Positions 55,523-64,000 of a stretch of 64,000 nt of DNA are shown piece after piece; positions within the stretch are counted from its first letter, which is position 1, and each line of letters starts with the position of its first letter. The stretch lies in assembly GCF_003667345.1 (NCBI RefSeq), contig NZ_RCWF01000001.1:248001-312000 (forward strand). The letters run 5' to 3'. The notes below the pieces were generated by a model. The model saw nothing but the letters and a program-made list of their open reading frames with translations, had not been told where the DNA came from and did no database searches. The position numbers and the translations under genes were made by a program. This stretch comes from Poseidonibacter antarcticus. GTDB lineage: Bacteria; Campylobacterota; Campylobacteria; Campylobacterales; Arcobacteraceae.

Positions 55523-55777
55523 ATGAACAAAATTCAAGAACTTGAAAAACTATTAAAAGAAGATGTTTTAGCAGAACTAGATGAGAATATCGATGAATTA
55601 TTAGATATTGTTGAAGGTAAAAAAAGTACAAAAGAAGATAAAGACGAATTAAAATATATGGAAGATATTAAACTATATTTTGATGAAGTTCTTCTTGATA
55701 TTGAGAATAATAACTTAAAAGAAGATGATGCAATAGAAATTTTAGAAGTTTTAGAAGAAATGAGAATAGATAAATAA
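55523..55777 (+). CDS. Small acidic helical protein
   Basis: I do not recognise this 84-residue protein. It is almost entirely Glu, Asp, Lys, Leu and Ile in heptad-like order, so it should form one or two coiled-coil helices. It has no cysteine and no membrane segment. Its stop lies one base before the ATG of the YeeE/YedE transporter gene, so the two are surely translated from one message, and it may be a partner of that transporter. An ATAGGAATA ribosome site precedes the ATG. Confidence 0.75.
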   Translation: MNKIQELEKLLKEDVLAELDENIDELLDIVEGKKSTKEDKDELKYMEDIKLYFDEVLLDIENNNLKEDDAIEILEVLEEMRIDK

Positions 55778-55778
55778 T

Positions 55779-56858
55779 ATGTTTGAATTAGAAATATTCG
55801 AAACAGTTAATCTTCTAGCTTTACTACTTGGGACTACTTTTGGGATGGTAGCACAAAAACAACAATTTTGTTTTAGTGGTTCAATAAAAGATTATATGCT
55901 TACAAAATCTACAAAAAGAGCTTCTTCTGTTGTAATGGCAATGATTGTTGCAATTATTGCAAGTACATTTATATCAAGTTATTTTGATATTGATTTAACA
56001 GATACTAACTTCTTCAAAGAAGATATAAACTATTTTGTCATTATATTTGGTGGTATTTTATTTGGTACTGGTATGATGTTAGCAGATGGTTGTGGAAATA
56101 GACAATTAATCAAATTTGCACAAGGTGATTCAAACTCTTTAATAACTATTATTTTTATAGCAATTTTTGCATATGCAACTACAAAAGGTTTATTATATGA
56201 TGTATTTAGTCCAATTACTAATAATGAAACACTAATACATTTATCATCTTATATCCAAAATGTTCAAATGAATATATATGTAGTTTTAGCTGTACTTTTT
56301 GCTCTTTTATTATATTTAATTAAAAAAATTAAAAGAATATTTTCTCTTTGGGATGGTGTTGTTATTGGTATTTTAATTTCTCTTGCTTGGTTAATTACAG
56401 GAGTTATTGGTGAAGAAAGTATGGAAAGAATTATTCCACTAGAAGGAATAACTTTTGTTTATCCAACTGCTAAATCTCTTGAATTATTTATGTTTTATCA
56501 AGTAAATGAATTATCATTCCCTATTTCAATAGTTATAGGAGTTTTACTAGGAACATTTATAATGTCATTTATAAATAAAAAATACAGCTTTGGATGTACA
56601 GCAGCACAAAATATTAATAGAACAAAATATAATATGATAGGTGGAGCACTTATGGGAACAGGTGGTGTTTTATCAATTGGTTGTACAGTTGGACAAGGAT
56701 TAACAGGACTTTCAACTCTTGCTTTTGCTTCAGCACTTGCAATCATTTCAATTATGGGTTCAGGAATTATAACTGCAATTATTTTGAATAAAAAGAATAA
56801 GTTACCAATGTGTTTTATTTTTGAATGGCAAGATAATCCTAATGATTATCAGATTTAA
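55779..56858 (+). CDS. YeeE/YedE-family sulfur transporter (TsuA-like)
   Basis: The 359-residue membrane protein has about nine to ten helices. The conserved cysteine motifs are in KQQFCFSGS, MMLADGCGNRQLIKFAQGD, KYSFGCTAAQN and SIGCTVGQGLTG, as in the thiosulfate transporter TsuA of the YeeE/YedE family. It probably imports thiosulfate or a related sulfur species through cysteine relay sites. It fits the sulfur theme of the window (SQR-like enzyme, ThiI). No TusA-like gene is adjacent; the neighbour is the small acidic protein. Confidence 0.87.
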   Translation: MFELEIFETVNLLALLLGTTFGMVAQKQQFCFSGSIKDYMLTKSTKRASSVVMAMIVAIIASTFISSYFDIDLTDTNFFKEDINYFVIIFGGILFGTGMMLADGCGNRQLIKFAQGDSNSLITIIFIAIFAYATTKGLLYDVFSPITNNETLIHLSSYIQNVQMNIYVVLAVLFALLLYLIKKIKRIFSLWDGVVIGILISLAWLITGVIGEESMERIIPLEGITFVYPTAKSLELFMFYQVNELSFPISIVIGVLLGTFIMSFINKKYSFGCTAAQNINRTKYNMIGGALMGTGGVLSIGCTVGQGLTGLSTLAFASALAIISIMGSGIITAIILNKKNKLPMCFIFEWQDNPNDYQI

Positions 56859-56884
56859 GTCTTAGATTTAAAAATCTAAGACTT
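56857..56884. terminator. Bidirectional terminator overlapping two gene ends
   Basis: Perfect 13-base arms (AAGTCTTAGATTT and its complement) with an AA centre overlap both the YeeE/YedE stop codon and the end of the convergent methyltransferase gene. Confidence 0.75.
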
Positions 56885-57649
56885 AGCCATCTGAAAAAAT
56901 ACAATAGATGCAGCTATTGCTGCATTTAAGCTTGTAACTTCTTCACTAATATCAATTTTTAAAATTTCATCAGATAAATCAATAACTTCTTGCTGCGCTC
57001 CAAATCCCTCACTTCCTATTACAATTGCTGATTTTTTTGGGAATTCAAATTTGTGTAAAGATATTGCATTTTCATGATTTGCAGTTGTTAGTACTTTATA
57101 TCCATGAGTTTGAAGTTTTATTAAATCACTTACTAAAGTATTCGTTTTATATACTTTTATATTAAATAAATTTCCAGTTGAGACTCTAATACATCTTCGT
57201 ATAAATGGTGAGCAAGTTTTTTCATCAATAATTAAAGTATTAATATTAAAAGCTGCACAAGAACGTACAATTGAACCTACATTTTCAGGAGATGTAAGTC
57301 CATTTAGAACAACTACATTTCCTTTTATATCTTCAAAATTTATATATTTTGGTTTATCTATTAAAGCTAACATTCCTTGATGGATTTTATGCCCTACTAT
57401 CTCTTTCATTACCTCATTATTTGCTGTGAATATTGGAAAATCAATATCTTTACAATTTTGTTTTAAAAAATCTAAATGCTCAAGCGTAGTAAAAACTTTA
57501 TGTATTTTAATATTTGTTGAAAAAAGCTTTTTGAATACATTTTTACTCTCAACTACAACTTGATTTTCATCAACTAAAGATTTTCTCAAAGAGATAAACT
57601 CTTTTATTCTTACATCGCTTATATCGTTTATTTCGATTATCTCTTGCAT
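56876..57649 (-). CDS. TrmH/SpoU-family RNA 2'-O-methyltransferase
   Basis: The 257-residue enzyme has an N-terminal substrate-binding part and a SPOUT catalytic domain with motif 1 NGLTSPENVGSIVRS (about 116-130), motif 2 IVIGSEGFG and motif 3 VTSLNAAIAASIVFFQM. It methylates ribose 2'-OH in rRNA or tRNA with S-adenosylmethionine. The exact target (23S rRNA or tRNA) cannot be named from sequence. It starts 14 bases after the DMT transporter gene, so the two are probably co-transcribed. Confidence 0.92.
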   Translation of the reverse strand: MQEIIEINDISDVRIKEFISLRKSLVDENQVVVESKNVFKKLFSTNIKIHKVFTTLEHLDFLKQNCKDIDFPIFTANNEVMKEIVGHKIHQGMLALIDKPKYINFEDIKGNVVVLNGLTSPENVGSIVRSCAAFNINTLIIDEKTCSPFIRRCIRVSTGNLFNIKVYKTNTLVSDLIKLQTHGYKVLTTANHENAISLHKFEFPKKSAIVIGSEGFGAQQEVIDLSDEILKIDISEEVTSLNAAIAASIVFFQMAKS

Positions 57650-57663
57650 TATTTCTAATGTCC

Positions 57664-58554
57664 TTATTTCTTAAAAAAGAAGTTTTTTATTGCTTTTAAA
57701 TATTGTGCTGAACTTATAAAAGAACCTACAATAATAAATATACAAGCCAATGTTACAGCTGTTGTAAATTCTGCATATCCTAATACTACAAGTAAAAGTG
57801 TAGATAAAAGCGGTGTAAAATATGATATTGAGCCAAGTAGTTTAATATCTGCATTTTTAACAGCATAATCCCATAAATAAAAAGCCCCACCAACAGGTCC
57901 TAGTCCCAACATCAATATTCCAAATAATTCTGTACTATTAGGAATAACAGTAGTTTCAAATATAAAATGACAAATTCCTGCTAATATTGATGTAGCTATA
58001 CAAAAACCAGTAACTGCAAAAGTTGGAATATGTGATAGTGTTCTTGAAATAACAGAATAAGATGCCCATATTAAAGCTGAAGTTACAGCAAATATATATC
58101 CCCACATATATTGTGTTTCAAAAGAAAAACTTCCACCTTTTGAAACCAAAAGAAATGCACCTATTAATCCTAATATTGCACCTAGAATATGAAACCATCT
58201 TAATTTTTCATTTGGTAAAAAAGATGAAAAAATCACTATTAATAATGGCCATAAATAATTTATTAAATTAGCTTCAACAGCAGGAGCATTTTTAATTGCC
58301 AAAAAGTAAAAGAAGTGATAACCAAATAATCCACTTATTCCAATAATCCAAGCTTTAGCAGGAATTTTAAATAATTGTTTTACATGTACTTTTTGTTTCT
58401 TTAATATCGCAAGTCCTACAAAAGATGCAACAAAAAAGGCCATTGATGTTAACTCAAATGCTGGAATATTTGTTGTAAAAATAGAAAAAAGTGCAAGAGA
58501 AGAATATAATAAAATAGTAATAACTCCGTTTATATTTCCTCGTTTAGCTTGCAT
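57664..58554 (-). CDS. EamA-family (DMT) transporter
   Basis: The 296-residue protein has ten predicted helices in two EamA repeats (about 5-135 and 148-285). The first repeat contains GLFGYHFFYFLAIKNAPAVEANLINYLWPLLIVIFS and the second GPVGGAFYLWDYAVKNADIKLLGSISYFTPLLS, both typical of drug/metabolite exporters such as YedA and RhtA relatives. The substrate is unknown; amino acids or metabolites are usual. It is the first gene of a pair with the methyltransferase. Confidence 0.9.
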   Translation of the reverse strand: MQAKRGNINGVITILLYSSLALFSIFTTNIPAFELTSMAFFVASFVGLAILKKQKVHVKQLFKIPAKAWIIGISGLFGYHFFYFLAIKNAPAVEANLINYLWPLLIVIFSSFLPNEKLRWFHILGAILGLIGAFLLVSKGGSFSFETQYMWGYIFAVTSALIWASYSVISRTLSHIPTFAVTGFCIATSILAGICHFIFETTVIPNSTELFGILMLGLGPVGGAFYLWDYAVKNADIKLLGSISYFTPLLSTLLLVVLGYAEFTTAVTLACIFIIVGSFISSAQYLKAIKNFFFKK

Positions 58555-58709
58555 TGATTACTCTTAATTTTGTATATTTCATTTTTATTCTTTATAATAA
58601 TTTTTTGTAAGGATACAATATTTGTAATTATCTCTAGCTTTTATTAATTGTAGCTAATACTATAATTAGATACAATAAGCAAAATAATAATTAAGATAGG
58701 AAAAATATT

Positions 58710-59477
58710 ATGAAAGAATTAAGAAATATTGTTTTAATAATTAGTACATTATTTATAATTCTAGGATGTACGCATAAAACACCTTATACAAATAGGTCAC
58801 AAATGATTTTTATGTCAGCACAAGAAGAATTAGCTCTAGGGGAAAGTTCATATAAACAAGCATTATCTCAAGCAAAAGTTATAAATAATACCTATGATTC
58901 AAGAAGAGTAAAAGTTATTGGAGAGAAAATTGCAAAAGCAGCAAATAGACCTGATTTTAAATGGGAATTTAATCTAGTTGAAAATGAAGCTATGAATGCT
59001 TTTTGTCTTCCTGGAGGAAAAGTAGTTGTTTATACAGGAATTTTAAAAGCAGCTAAAAATGATGCTCAATTAGCTACTGTAATGTCTCACGAAGTAGCTC
59101 ATGCACTTGCTCGCCATGGTGCTGAGAGAATGAGTTCAGCAAAAGTTCAACAAGGAATCCAATTACTTGGAAATGTTGTACTTTCTGCTACTGCTCCTGA
59201 ATATACAAATACATTTAATCAAGCATATGGAGTAGGAACTCAATTAGGTGTTATGCTTCCTTATGGAAGATTACAAGAAAGTGAAGCTGATGAAATTGGT
59301 ATCTATTTAATGGTAAAAGCTGGTTATAATCCAAATGAAGCATTAAAGTTTTGGAAAAATATGAGTGAAGGTAAAGAATCTCAAAACGAATTCTTTTCAA
59401 CTCACCCTAGTTCATCAACAAGAATTCAAAATATAAAAAATACTATTGCTAAAATTAAAGGAACTAATAATGGATAA
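58710..59477 (+). CDS. M48-family metalloprotease, lipoprotein
   Basis: The 255-residue protein has a lipoprotein signal (ILGC, acylated Cys20). The M48 zinc motif is HEVAH at 127-131 and the third ligand Glu lies in ESEADEIGI. It matches the LoiP/YcaL periplasmic proteases, which degrade misfolded or mis-assembled outer-membrane proteins. The C-terminal THPSSSTRIQNI is also family-typical. The end overlaps the start of the TM2 gene by eight bases. Confidence 0.93.
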   Translation: MKELRNIVLIISTLFIILGCTHKTPYTNRSQMIFMSAQEELALGESSYKQALSQAKVINNTYDSRRVKVIGEKIAKAANRPDFKWEFNLVENEAMNAFCLPGGKVVVYTGILKAAKNDAQLATVMSHEVAHALARHGAERMSSAKVQQGIQLLGNVVLSATAPEYTNTFNQAYGVGTQLGVMLPYGRLQESEADEIGIYLMVKAGYNPNEALKFWKNMSEGKESQNEFFSTHPSSSTRIQNIKNTIAKIKGTNNG

Positions 59478-59769
59478 TCTTCAATTAGAAAAAATAAAAA
59501 CACAACAATTAAGTGTACTCTTAGCTTATCTTTTATGGTGGTTTTTAGGTATTTTTGGAATGCATAGACTATACACAAAACAAAGTTATTGGTGGATATA
59601 TTTAGTTTTAGGAATAATTGGAATTATCTCTACTATTATATTTATTGGATATTTAATTTTATTAGGTTTATTTATTTTATGGATAATAGATGGTTTTAGA
59701 TTAAATAATATTGTAAAAGACTATAATTTAAAAGTTCTAGAAGATTTTGAGAAAACATTAAATAAGTAA
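59470..59769 (+). CDS. TM2-domain protein
   Basis: The 99-residue membrane protein has two helices joined by a short turn. The TM2 signature is LLWWFLGIFGMHRLYTKQSYWWIYLVLG, then an IDGFRLNN tail where the family usually has an Asp-rich end. The start is the ATG at 59470; the frame reaches eight codons further upstream but only inside the M48 gene. The overlap with that gene suggests translational coupling. The function of bacterial TM2 proteins is not established. Confidence 0.85.
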   Translation: MDNLQLEKIKTQQLSVLLAYLLWWFLGIFGMHRLYTKQSYWWIYLVLGIIGIISTIIFIGYLILLGLFILWIIDGFRLNNIVKDYNLKVLEDFEKTLNK

Positions 59770-59779
59770 TATTTAAAAT

Positions 59780-59812
59780 TTAGTTGAAATCAATTTGATT
59801 GATTTCAACTAA
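59780..59812. terminator. Terminator hairpin between TM2 and yebC genes
   Basis: Perfect 15-base arms (TTAGTTGAAATCAAT and its complement) enclose a TTG loop between convergent genes. A short T-rich run follows on the minus strand, so it mainly serves yebC. Confidence 0.7.
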
Positions 59813-59819
59813 AAAAAGT

Positions 59820-60530
59820 TTATATCATATTTGTATAAACAGCTTGAACATCATCATCATCTTCAAGTTTTTCTAATAACTTTCCAACTTCTTCTTGTTG
59901 TTCTTCTGTAAATTCTTGAGGATTATTAGATATTCTTTCTAATTTAGCTTTAGTAAGTTCAATACCCATTTCTTCAAATGCATGATTTAATGTACCAAAA
60001 TCTTTATAATCAGCTGTTACAAGTACAATTCCATCTTCTTCTTCTATTTCTTCAAGTCCAGCATCAATAAGTTCTAATTCTAACTCTTCTAAATCCATAT
60101 CTTCAGTTTTATTAAATTCAAAAAGTGCTTTTCTATCAAACATAAATTCTAAAGAACCAGTTGGTGCTAATGAACCACCATTTTTATTAAAATACATTTT
60201 AACATTTGCAACTGTTCTTGTATTGTTATCTGTAGCAGTTTCTACAAAAATCAATGCACCATGAGGACCTTTTCCTTCAAAGTTAACATCTGTATAGTTA
60301 AGAGAATCTTTTCCACTTGCTCTTTTAATAGCAGCTTCAATATTTGTTTTTGGCATATTTTCTGATTTTGCATTTAAAATTGCTGTTCTAAGTGCTGCAT
60401 TCATTTCAGGATCTGGAACACCAGCTTTTGCTGCCATTTCAATAGCTTTTGCTAATTTAGGAAACAATCTTGACATTGCTCCCCATCTTTTTAATTTTGA
60501 CGCTTTTCTATATTCAAAGGCTCTACCCAT
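59820..60530 (-). CDS. yebC: YebC/PmpR-family regulator or translation factor
   Basis: The 236-residue protein has the full YebC length. It shows [30 protein letters not shown] at the start, the conserved [16 protein letters not shown] and the [12 protein letters not shown]-like [13 protein letters not shown], and an acidic C-terminal domain. Members are described as DNA-binding regulators, and more recently as factors that help ribosomes through difficult sequences. It is a lone gene, divergent from the M23 peptidase gene. Confidence 0.95.
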   Translation of the reverse strand: MGRAFEYRKASKLKRWGAMSRLFPKLAKAIEMAAKAGVPDPEMNAALRTAILNAKSENMPKTNIEAAIKRASGKDSLNYTDVNFEGKGPHGALIFVETATDNNTRTVANVKMYFNKNGGSLAPTGSLEFMFDRKALFEFNKTEDMDLEELELELIDAGLEEIEEEDGIVLVTADYKDFGTLNHAFEEMGIELTKAKLERISNNPQEFTEEQQEEVGKLLEKLEDDDDVQAVYTNMI

Positions 60531-60643
60531 TATAACTCCAATAGTTTATTTTTCAAATTTTATTTGAATTATATCACGATTGTAATAATAGATAAATAAG
60601 TTACTAAAACTAATCCTTAAATATTTTTGGATAATATTAATTT

Positions 60644-61495
60644 ATGAAAAGAATATTAATAATACTACTAATTCTAATTTACAATTTATTTGCATTAAAT
60701 ATAAGTCAAAATATTGTAAAAAATGCAAATACTGTTTTAGTGGAAATCAACAAAAAAAATATATCCGATGTCAAACTTACATTTGATAAACAAAATATAG
60801 ATTTTTTTAAAAATAAATTTAAAAAAAATACTTATTCTGCACTAGTTCCAATTTCTTATTATCAAAAAAGGAAAGATTATAAAGTAATTGTTTCATATAT
60901 TGAAAATAATAAAAGAGTCTTTAAAGGTTTAAAATTAAAAGTTATTGATGGAAAATACAAAAGTGAAGTTATCAATGTTTCAAGTAATAAACTTAAACCA
61001 AATCCTGCAAGAGTAGCAAGAACAAAAAAAGAGTACACGCAAGCTATGAAGGTTTATAATAGCAAAACACAAGAAATATTATGGAATGAGGATTTTATTT
61101 ATCCTTTAAACACTAAAATAACTAGTGCATTTGGAACAAAACGAGTATATAATGGACAATTAAAATCATATCATGGCGGTACAGATTTTAGAGCTGCTAA
61201 TGGAACTAAAATCATTGCTTCTAACTCTGGTATTGTACGAATTGCGCAAAATAGATTTTATGCTGGTAATTCTATTGTAATTGATCATGGTTTTGGTGTT
61301 TATTCTTGTTATTATCACTTAAGTAAAATGAACTTTAAAGAAGGTGATTTTATAAAAAAAGGTCAAGTTTTAGGTCTTAGTGGAAGTACAGGAAGAATAA
61401 CAGGTCCTCATTTACATTTTGCTTTTAGAATTAATGGTATTCAAGTAGATCCACTTAATGCTATATTTGTATTAAATCAATTAAAAAAGCCATAA
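60644..61495 (+). CDS. M23-family peptidoglycan endopeptidase
   Basis: The 283-residue secreted peptidase has a signal peptide (1-17). An N-terminal beta domain of about 110 residues is followed by the LytM catalytic domain (about 155-283). Zinc and catalytic residues are His177 and Asp181 in HGGTDFRA, His225 in YYHLS and His256/His258 in GPHLHFAF. All motif residues are present, so it should be an active D,D-endopeptidase, similar to the Csd/Pgp3-type cell-shape enzymes of the Campylobacterota. It precedes mlaA by 65 bases. Confidence 0.92.
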   Translation: MKRILIILLILIYNLFALNISQNIVKNANTVLVEINKKNISDVKLTFDKQNIDFFKNKFKKNTYSALVPISYYQKRKDYKVIVSYIENNKRVFKGLKLKVIDGKYKSEVINVSSNKLKPNPARVARTKKEYTQAMKVYNSKTQEILWNEDFIYPLNTKITSAFGTKRVYNGQLKSYHGGTDFRAANGTKIIASNSGIVRIAQNRFYAGNSIVIDHGFGVYSCYYHLSKMNFKEGDFIKKGQVLGLSGSTGRITGPHLHFAFRINGIQVDPLNAIFVLNQLKKP

Positions 61496-61560
61496 AACAT
61501 ACTTAAACATTGTTTTCACATTTTTCCTATATAATACAAAAAATATTAAGAAGGAAAAGT

Positions 61561-62382
61561 TTGAAAAATATTATTCTAATTATTTCACTAGCTTTATTTT
61601 TTAACGCCTGCGCTGTTAAAGAAGCTATAAATGCAAATAAAAACAATCAAAATAATATAAAAGTTGCACAAGAAACTAAACAATCTAAAGCTTTAGATTC
61701 TGATGATTTTGGGGATGAGTTTGAAGATGAGTTTGAAGATGAAAAAGTTGAAATATTCGATCCTTTAAGTGGATACAATCGAGTAATGACTTCTTTTAAT
61801 GATAAAGTTTATATTTATGCTCTAGACCCAATTGCTACAGGATATACATATGTTCTACCACAAACAGTAAGAATTGGGATTTCCAATTTTTTTAGTAATT
61901 TACTGTTTCCATTAAGATTTACAAATAATTTATTACAATTAAAGTTTGCAAATTCTACTGAAGAATTAGGAAGATTTTTAATAAATTCTACTTTTGGTTT
62001 ATTAGGATTTATGGACCCAGCAAAAGATGAATTAGGTTGGAATGAGCATAATGAAGATTTTGGACAAACATTAGGTTTTTATGGTCTAGGGGAAGGTTTT
62101 CATGTAGTATTACCACTATTAGGACCATCAAATTTAAGAGATATGATTGGCTTAGCTGCTGATTCATATATAAATCCATTAACAACAACTGGTTCAAGTG
62201 ATATACAATATAAAATTCCTAATAATTCATTAGAGAATATAGGAATTACAACAGAAAAAACTATAAATTCAACATCACTAAGATTGGGACAATATGAAAA
62301 TATAAGAAAAGATGCTTTAGATTTATATCCGTTTTTAAGAGATATTTACAACCAAGCTAGAAAAAAACAAATTGAGGAATAA
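61561..62382 (+). CDS. mlaA: MlaA/VacJ outer-membrane lipoprotein
   Basis: The 273-residue lipoprotein has a lipobox LFFNAC (Cys17) and an acidic repeat DDFGDEFEDEFEDEK after it. The MlaA core has DPLSGYNRVMTSFNDKVYIYALDP, NFFSNLLFPLRFTNNLLQ and FGQTLGFYGLGEGFHVVLPLLGPS. It removes stray phospholipids from the outer leaflet of the outer membrane. The start is the TTG at 61561, with AAGGA five bases before; the frame extends 17 codons further without signal-peptide character or ribosome site. It is followed after two bases by mlaC. Confidence 0.93.
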   Translation: MKNIILIISLALFFNACAVKEAINANKNNQNNIKVAQETKQSKALDSDDFGDEFEDEFEDEKVEIFDPLSGYNRVMTSFNDKVYIYALDPIATGYTYVLPQTVRIGISNFFSNLLFPLRFTNNLLQLKFANSTEELGRFLINSTFGLLGFMDPAKDELGWNEHNEDFGQTLGFYGLGEGFHVVLPLLGPSNLRDMIGLAADSYINPLTTTGSSDIQYKIPNNSLENIGITTEKTINSTSLRLGQYENIRKDALDLYPFLRDIYNQARKKQIEE

Positions 62383-62384
62383 CA

Positions 62385-62984
62385 ATGAGATTAAAAAATA
62401 TATTCAAGATATTACTATTAATTACTTTTGCAATAACATCAGCAAATGCACTAAAAAAAGACAATTTAAAAGAAGAAATGGGAAATAAAATTAATGCAAT
62501 TTTACTCGTTTTAAAAGATAAAAATATACAAAAAGATCAAAAAGGTGAAAAAATTGTTGAGATTATAGATTCCGTATTTGATTATAATACAATGTCAAAA
62601 ATTGCCTTAGGTAAAAAAACTTGGAAATCTATTTCAAAAGAAAAAAGAGAAGAGTTTGTAAAAGTATTTGAAAGAAAATTAAAAAATTCATATATTGGTA
62701 AACTTGAATTATATACAGACCAGCAGGTAAAAATCATTGAGTTAATAACATATAAAAGAACTAGACTACAATTAGTAACTGAATTATTAGGAGAAGATGA
62801 TACTTATGAGATAAACTATAATTTTTACAAGAACAGAAAAACAAATGAATGGTTTATTTATGATGTTGATTTAATAGGTGTTAGTATAATTCAAACATAT
62901 AGAAAACAATTTTCTGGTTTACTAAAAGAAAAAACTTTTGATGAAATGTTAGAGACATTAAAAGAAGCAAATGAAAAAAACTAA
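62385..62984 (+). CDS. mlaC: MlaC-family phospholipid-binding protein
   Basis: The 199-residue periplasmic protein has a signal peptide (1-22, ITSANA). The Ttg2D/MlaC fold is visible in IIDSVFDYNTMSKIALGKKTWKSISKEKREEFVKVF and WFIYDVDLIGVSIIQTYRKQF. It ferries phospholipids between the outer and inner membranes. It lies between mlaA and an RND transporter gene rather than beside mlaFED, and its stop touches the next ATG. Confidence 0.93.
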   Translation: MRLKNIFKILLLITFAITSANALKKDNLKEEMGNKINAILLVLKDKNIQKDQKGEKIVEIIDSVFDYNTMSKIALGKKTWKSISKEKREEFVKVFERKLKNSYIGKLELYTDQQVKIIELITYKRTRLQLVTELLGEDDTYEINYNFYKNRKTNEWFIYDVDLIGVSIIQTYRKQFSGLLKEKTFDEMLETLKEANEKN

Positions 62985-64000
62985 ATGATAAAAAAAATAT
63001 ATGATAATATAATCTTAAAATTTCCTATTGCAGTATTACTTGTATTATTTACTAGTATTTCTGTTTTAGGATACTATGCAACAAAACTTGAAATTGATGC
63101 ATCTGCTGAAACATTACTTTTAGATAATGATAAAGATTTAAAATTTTCTCGAGAAGTAAATAAGAGATTTTATAATCCAAATTTTCTAGTTGTAACGTAT
63201 TCACCAAAAAGTGACCTACTCTCAAAAGAAAGCTTAGATGGATTGAAAAAGCTATCAGATGACCTACTAAAAGTGGAAAATATTGAGAGTATTACTTCTA
63301 TTTTAAATGTCCCTTTAGTTCAATCTCCAATTCGTCCAATTGCTGATTTAGTAAAAGGGGTTGAAACTTTAAGTACTAAAAAATATGATTTAGCTTTAGT
63401 AAAAAAAGAGCTTTTAACATCTGAACTTTATTCTAATAATTTAGTAAGTCCTGATTTTAAAACTACTGCTATGATGCTACATCTAAAAAATGACACAAAA
63501 TATTCTGAACTTTTAGATAAAAGAAATAGTTTATTAACTAAAAAAAGAGCAAATACTATTACAAATAAAGAGTTAGTGCTCTTAAATAAAACGATAATTG
63601 AGTTTAAAAATTATAGAGATATAATAAGAAAAAAAGAAGCTAATGAAATTAAGAACATTAGAACAATAATTCATAAATATGATAATCAAAACGCATCTAT
63701 TTTCCTTGGTGGGATAAATATGATAGCAAATGATATTGTAGCTTTTGTACGAAGTGATTTATTAATTTATGGTTCAACATTAGTATTTTTACTTATATTC
63801 ATTTTATGGTATATTTTTAGACATTTAAGATGGATTGTATTACCTCTTGTTATATGTCTTTTATCAGTAGTCTCAACAGCAGGAGTCTTAGGTCTATTTA
63901 ATTGGGAAGTTACTGTAATTTCTTCAAACTTTATAGCCTTACAGCTTATTATTACAATATCTATTGTTCTTCATTTAATTGTGCGATATAGAGAATTAAA
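62985..64000 (+). CDS. RND/MMPL-type transporter, 3' end cut by window edge
   Basis: The first 338 residues are in view. There is an N-terminal membrane helix (about 13-33), a periplasmic domain beginning with YYATKLEIDASAETLL (the usual RND start), and further membrane helices from about 260 (LLIYGSTLVFLLIFILWYIF, LPLVICLLSVVSTAGVLG). It resembles HpnN/MMPL-like exporters. The ATG follows the mlaC stop directly, so the three genes form one operon. The missing part should hold the rest of the first and the second membrane bundle. Confidence 0.88.
   Translation, partial: MIKKIYDNIILKFPIAVLLVLFTSISVLGYYATKLEIDASAETLLLDNDKDLKFSREVNKRFYNPNFLVVTYSPKSDLLSKESLDGLKKLSDDLLKVENIESITSILNVPLVQSPIRPIADLVKGVETLSTKKYDLALVKKELLTSELYSNNLVSPDFKTTAMMLHLKNDTKYSELLDKRNSLLTKKRANTITNKELVLLNKTIIEFKNYRDIIRKKEANEIKNIRTIIHKYDNQNASIFLGGINMIANDIVAFVRSDLLIYGSTLVFLLIFILWYIFRHLRWIVLPLVICLLSVVSTAGVLGLFNWEVTVISSNFIALQLIITISIVLHLIVRYREL

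Noticed and set aside
1-64000. tRNA, rRNA, CRISPR arrays and insertion sequences
   Set aside because: I looked for GC-rich TTCGA-type stems, regularly spaced repeats and transposase motifs in all gaps and found none; a tRNAscan-SE and Infernal run would settle this.

Overview
The window is about 64 kb of a very AT-rich, densely coded bacterial chromosome. Its content points to the Campylobacterota, most likely an Arcobacter-type organism. The pointers are a membrane uptake [NiFe]-hydrogenase followed by the maturation genes hydD and hydE (the latter known mainly from Wolinella and Helicobacter), AcnB-type aconitase, many small membrane proteins, and sensory proteins of the large Arcobacter style. 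No rRNA, tRNA, CRISPR array or intact insertion sequence was seen.

Layout. 1-9.5 kb: a periplasmic protein cut by the window edge, a small cupin protein, a chemoreceptor, thioredoxin, a 2-Cys peroxiredoxin, and a 1656-residue sensor protein joining receiver, CheB, CheR, PAS, GGDEF and EAL domains. 9.7-13.8 kb: glutaminyl-tRNA synthetase with a YqeY-like tail, then a GC-richer DUF1826 gene with paired palindromes and two broken genes, which looks like an acquired patch. 13.8-22.5 kb: a sulfide:quinone oxidoreductase-like enzyme with a DUF1641 partner and a two-component system, then MFS transporter, universal stress protein, ClC channel and three small membrane proteins. 22.6-26 kb: ThiI, a CPA1 antiporter and an unknown protein. 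26.1-34.7 kb: a tight efflux operon (binding domain-TolC fusion, HlyD, a double ATPase-permease, a second permease, polyphosphate kinase 2, TetR) with a perfect palindrome at its promoter. 34.7-48.7 kb: a hydrogenase region, all on the minus strand. It holds a TetR regulator, a soluble hydrogenase pair, hydABC, hydD, hydE, a DUF389 protein, a ferritin-like/VIT1 iron transporter and hypF. 49-62.4 kb: two amino-acid symporters, AcnB, a thioesterase, a YeeE/YedE sulfur transporter, an RNA methyltransferase, a DMT exporter, an M48 lipoprotein, a TM2 protein, YebC and an M23 peptidase. 61.6-64 kb: mlaA, mlaC and an RND-type transporter running off the end.

How the genes work together. The hydrogenase feeds H2 electrons through cytochrome b to the quinone pool, which the SQR-like enzyme may also feed from sulfide. 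HypF, HydD and HydE mature the enzyme, and the iron transporter in the same run may relate to iron handling. The best candidate regulatory circuits are three. One is the two-component system, with an 11-bp-spaced triple repeat in front of the SQR gene. The second is the TetR gene ending the efflux operon, with its promoter palindrome. The third is a TetR with an apparent ATT start codon, coupled to the soluble hydrogenase, with three related palindromes in front of hydA. All functions are inferred from motifs read by eye; no database search was run.
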